Source: Physcia stellaris (Eukaryota; Ascomycota; Lecanoromycetes; Caliciales; Physciaceae). From it: DNA of 64,000 nt. The translations under genes and the position numbers were made by a program. The notes beneath the pieces were generated by a model. The model was not told the DNA's origin and did not search any database. It saw only the letters and a program-made list of their open reading frames with translations. Location: assembly GCA_018902385.1 (NCBI GenBank), contig JABSSW010000078.1, forward strand, positions 62,001 to 126,000. Reading direction: 5' to 3'. Positions 62,001-64,000 of this stretch are shown here, piece by piece; positions within the stretch are counted from its first letter, which is position 1; the number at the start of each line of letters is the position of its first letter.

Positions 62001-63024
62001 GCCTACTGAACCATTCAAGAAACCGTTTGTGGCGTCCAGTAGTCCTGCAGCCATTACGAAGAAGCCAAGGTTCTCAGAGCCATCAAACTATCAAGCTTCC
62101 TTCAAGCAACCTTCCCAGCAGCCTCTTCAAGATTCTTCTCTTCCACAAGCAACGTCCATTCTCCTTTCCGGCTCACCACAGACTGCTCAGCTAGTGCTTT
62201 TCCTCTTCCCCGATGGCTCTGGTTCAGCTTCTTCTTATGCTGCGGTATCACGCGCAATCGATACCAGTAAAGTCGCAGTTTACGGGCTCAACTGTCCTTG
62301 GCGAACAATAGGAGCGGAGATGACTCGCCTTGGGATAACGATGTCCACAATGGTTTCCAGATACGTGGTCGAAGTCCGACGGCTCCTACAACTATGCGAG
62401 AAGACAAGAGAAGCCGGAAGATTCCCTGGGCCCACCCCTTTCATCGCTTTTGGTGGTTGGTCTGCGGGTGGCATAATAGCTGTAGAGGCAGTGCGGCAGA
62501 TGCAGCAACAGCCTGAAGCGATCAAAATAAGCCAACTGATTCTCTTCGACTCCCCGAATCCTATCGGCTTGCAGAACCCGCCGCAGAAGATGTACGATTT
62601 CTTTGATACGCTAGGTATATTCGGAAGTAGCGGCGAAGGTAAAAAGGCAAAGACTCCTGGGTGGTTACGGCAACACTTCGAGGCCTTTCTTAGCATCCTG
62701 GATGCATATGAGCCTACACCTCTTCCTCATGCACCAGCTTCGCTGATCGTGTATGCCCGCAACGGGGTATGTGAAGACCCGAATGGACCGAAGATGCAGA
62801 CCTTCCCGGATGATCCACGTGAGATGCTATGGCTGCTAAACCACCGCACCGACTTCTCTGCAGAAGGGTGGGCGACTATATTGGAGCCGAAAAAATTGAG
62901 CATAAAGGTGCTTGATAATGTCCATCATTTCACCTTGATGGATTCGCAGCCTAAGATGAAAGAGATGGGTCAGATCGTATCGGATTTCTTAGCTAGAGGT
63001 TCTAGAGGTTCTGGAGCATATTAG
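56057..63024 (+). CDS. Non-reducing polyketide synthase, SAT-KS-AT-PT-ACP-ACP-TE
   Basis: Four exons: 56057-56379, 56492-56786, 56860-61152, 61207-63024; 2,242 residues, phases close, with GCTAAC branch sites in introns 1 and 2. SAT: Cys129 in GPCTGG, His257. KS from about 389: Cys559 (DTACSSS), His694 (MHGTGT), His739 (NIGHAES). AT: GQG near 930, Ser1024 in GHSLGE, His1131. PT: His1369 (GHLVNGAALCPSS) and Asp1560 (WIDSLGHIAGF), the double-hot-dog cyclase dyad. Two ACPs: Ser1733 and Ser1853, both in GIDSLLSL. TE: Ser2056 in GWSAGG, His2211 (HHFTLM). All catalytic residues are present. It would condense malonyl-CoA on an SAT-loaded starter, with regioselective aldol cyclisation by PT and release (Claisen or hydrolysis) by TE. 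Chain length and product class cannot be read from sequence. Confidence 0.95.
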
Positions 63025-63499
63025 ACGGTATTGTAGAATGTTCTAATAGCAACTCGCAGGCGTTGTGGAGATGACGGTGCTGTATGTGGGAGCGGCATGG
63101 AGGAGTTATCCTGTTGATGTCTAGCCCTCCTGAATCTAGTCAACTAGAATCATGCTTCACAAACCTTGTCCGGCTTCCCCCGTGCCATCGTAGACAGATA
63201 GTCTAGATTAAGAGCGTATGCGTAGGAGTAATTCCGGCGATTCCAGGGGATCGGCCGCTTCAAAATAGCCTTAAGCACCGAGAGACTGTCATTACACTTC
63301 CAGAGTCAAATACCGACCTTCTTTGAAGTAATGGGAAGGGGCAACGGCTGAGAAGATGTCTGTAGCAAGCTTTCACAGTGATCGTTTGTATTTTTCGGTT
63401 AGTCGTCAAAACTCGCCATTCGTTGCTGCTGCTGCCAGCCTGTGGGTCAGCGCCTTCTCATACTCCTCTATCCATTGACGCCTCTTAAAATACTCCCTA
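63025..63499. other. Intergenic, convergent 3' flanks
   Basis: 475 bp between the convergent PKS and GFA-family genes. No gene seen. Confidence 0.45.
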
Positions 63500-64000
63500 T
63501 CAAGCCTCATAAGGCTCCCCCCAACCAGCCCCATCGATGGTCCGCAAGGTAAGCTTATCAATATCAATCCCACTAATCATCCTAGCCTAAAAACACCATG
63601 AGCATAGTACTTCAGCATCTCCCCTCCCCATCCCCCTCCCCATCCCCCTCCCCATCCCCCCCCCCTCCAAAAACAAAGCCGGGGAGGGTAAAAACTCACA
63701 TTAACACTAACCTTCCTCCCCCTCCCGCCTTCCCCCACCATCTTCTCCATATCAACAAACAGCACAATACTCCCCCCACACTCCGGGCAAAAGCCATGCT
63801 CCACGGCCCCTTTGCCAAAAGTATACCGTTTCAAATCGTGCTTACCGCTCAGCCACTCGATGTCCTGCTCGGGATCGTGGGGCTGGATGTTCAGGTAGCC
63901 GTTCTTGATGCAGATGGAGCAGTTGCATTTGATGACTGCGAGGGGGTCTGACGGTGCGGGAGATGGAGATGGAGATGGGGGCGAGGAGTAAAGAGGGGTG
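63500..64000 (-). CDS. GFA/CENP-V-family protein, partial (start beyond window)
   Basis: Minus strand; the 5' end lies beyond 64000. Exons seen: 64000 down to 63700, and 63586-63500, with a 113-nt intron. The first exon has the zinc motifs CNCSIC and CPECGGS at GFA-domain spacing, with YTFGKGAVEHGFC between, as in the glutathione-dependent formaldehyde-activating (GFA) fold. The second exon reads ARMISGIDIDKLTLRTIDG and ends AGWGEPYEA. The family binds zinc and is often annotated as a glutathione-formaldehyde adduct enzyme, though most fungal members are untested. It is probably outside the cluster. Confidence 0.85.
63617..63664 (-). repeat. G-rich 12-bp tandem repeat inside an intron
   Basis: On the plus strand about four copies of CCCCTCCCCATC; on the coding (minus) strand of the GFA gene it is a run of G4 blocks, GGGGATGGGGAG. 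It lies wholly within the intron (63587-63699). Four or more G-runs on one strand could form a quadruplex in DNA or pre-mRNA. Confidence 0.8.

Overview
This is a fungal nuclear contig, from a filamentous ascomycete (Pezizomycotina). The evidence is many short spliceosomal introns (about 46-130 nt, GT..AG, CTAAC/CTGAC-type branch sites), a non-reducing polyketide synthase with an SAT domain, Zn2Cys6, RTA1, UMTA/LaeA-type and NACHT-ankyrin proteins, and islands that look mutated by a RIP-like process. I cannot fix the genus. Gene models below were spliced by hand, and reading-frame closure was checked by exon length.

Layout. 1-8408 is a gene-free AT-rich island in which I found no CC or GG dinucleotide, while CpA and CpG remain common. 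It ends sharply at a pair of perfect hairpins. 9.4-14.5 kb holds an MFS transporter, a UMTA-like methyltransferase and an epoxide hydrolase. 15-27 kb holds two paralogous RING-type genes, an intact 1,235-residue NACHT-ankyrin NLR between them, and a second AT-rich, palindromic repeat block (23.0-25.15 kb). 28.6-37.8 kb holds a secreted Pro-rich protein, an F-box-like protein, an RTA1-family membrane protein, a Sfr1/Mei5-like recombination factor, an SRPBCC protein and an AIF/FSP1-like FAD oxidoreductase.

38.9-63.0 kb looks like a biosynthetic gene cluster: a DMATS-type prenyltransferase, a Zn2Cys6 regulator, an FAD monooxygenase, a secreted DUF3237 protein, an O-methyltransferase-fold protein with damaged SAM and catalytic motifs, an EthD protein of the polyketide decarboxylase type, and a 2,242-residue NR-PKS (SAT-KS-AT-PT-ACP-ACP-TE). 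A plausible logic is: the PKS builds and cyclises an aromatic polyketide, TE releases it by Claisen or hydrolytic chemistry, EthD trims or decarboxylates it, the FMO hydroxylates it, the OMT-fold protein methylates it or catalyses another step, and the DMATS prenylates it. The product cannot be read from the sequence. A GFA-family gene runs off the right edge.

Six genes (15.0, 28.6, 34.2, 35.6, 38.9 and 43.5 kb) are broken by one-base shifts, several in or beside G/C homopolymers, while the longer multi-exon genes are intact. I read most of these as consensus errors rather than real pseudogenes. The three most unusual observations are the CpY-type (not CpA) mutation signature, the degenerate OMT-fold enzyme, and the TE-PKS + EthD + DMATS combination.
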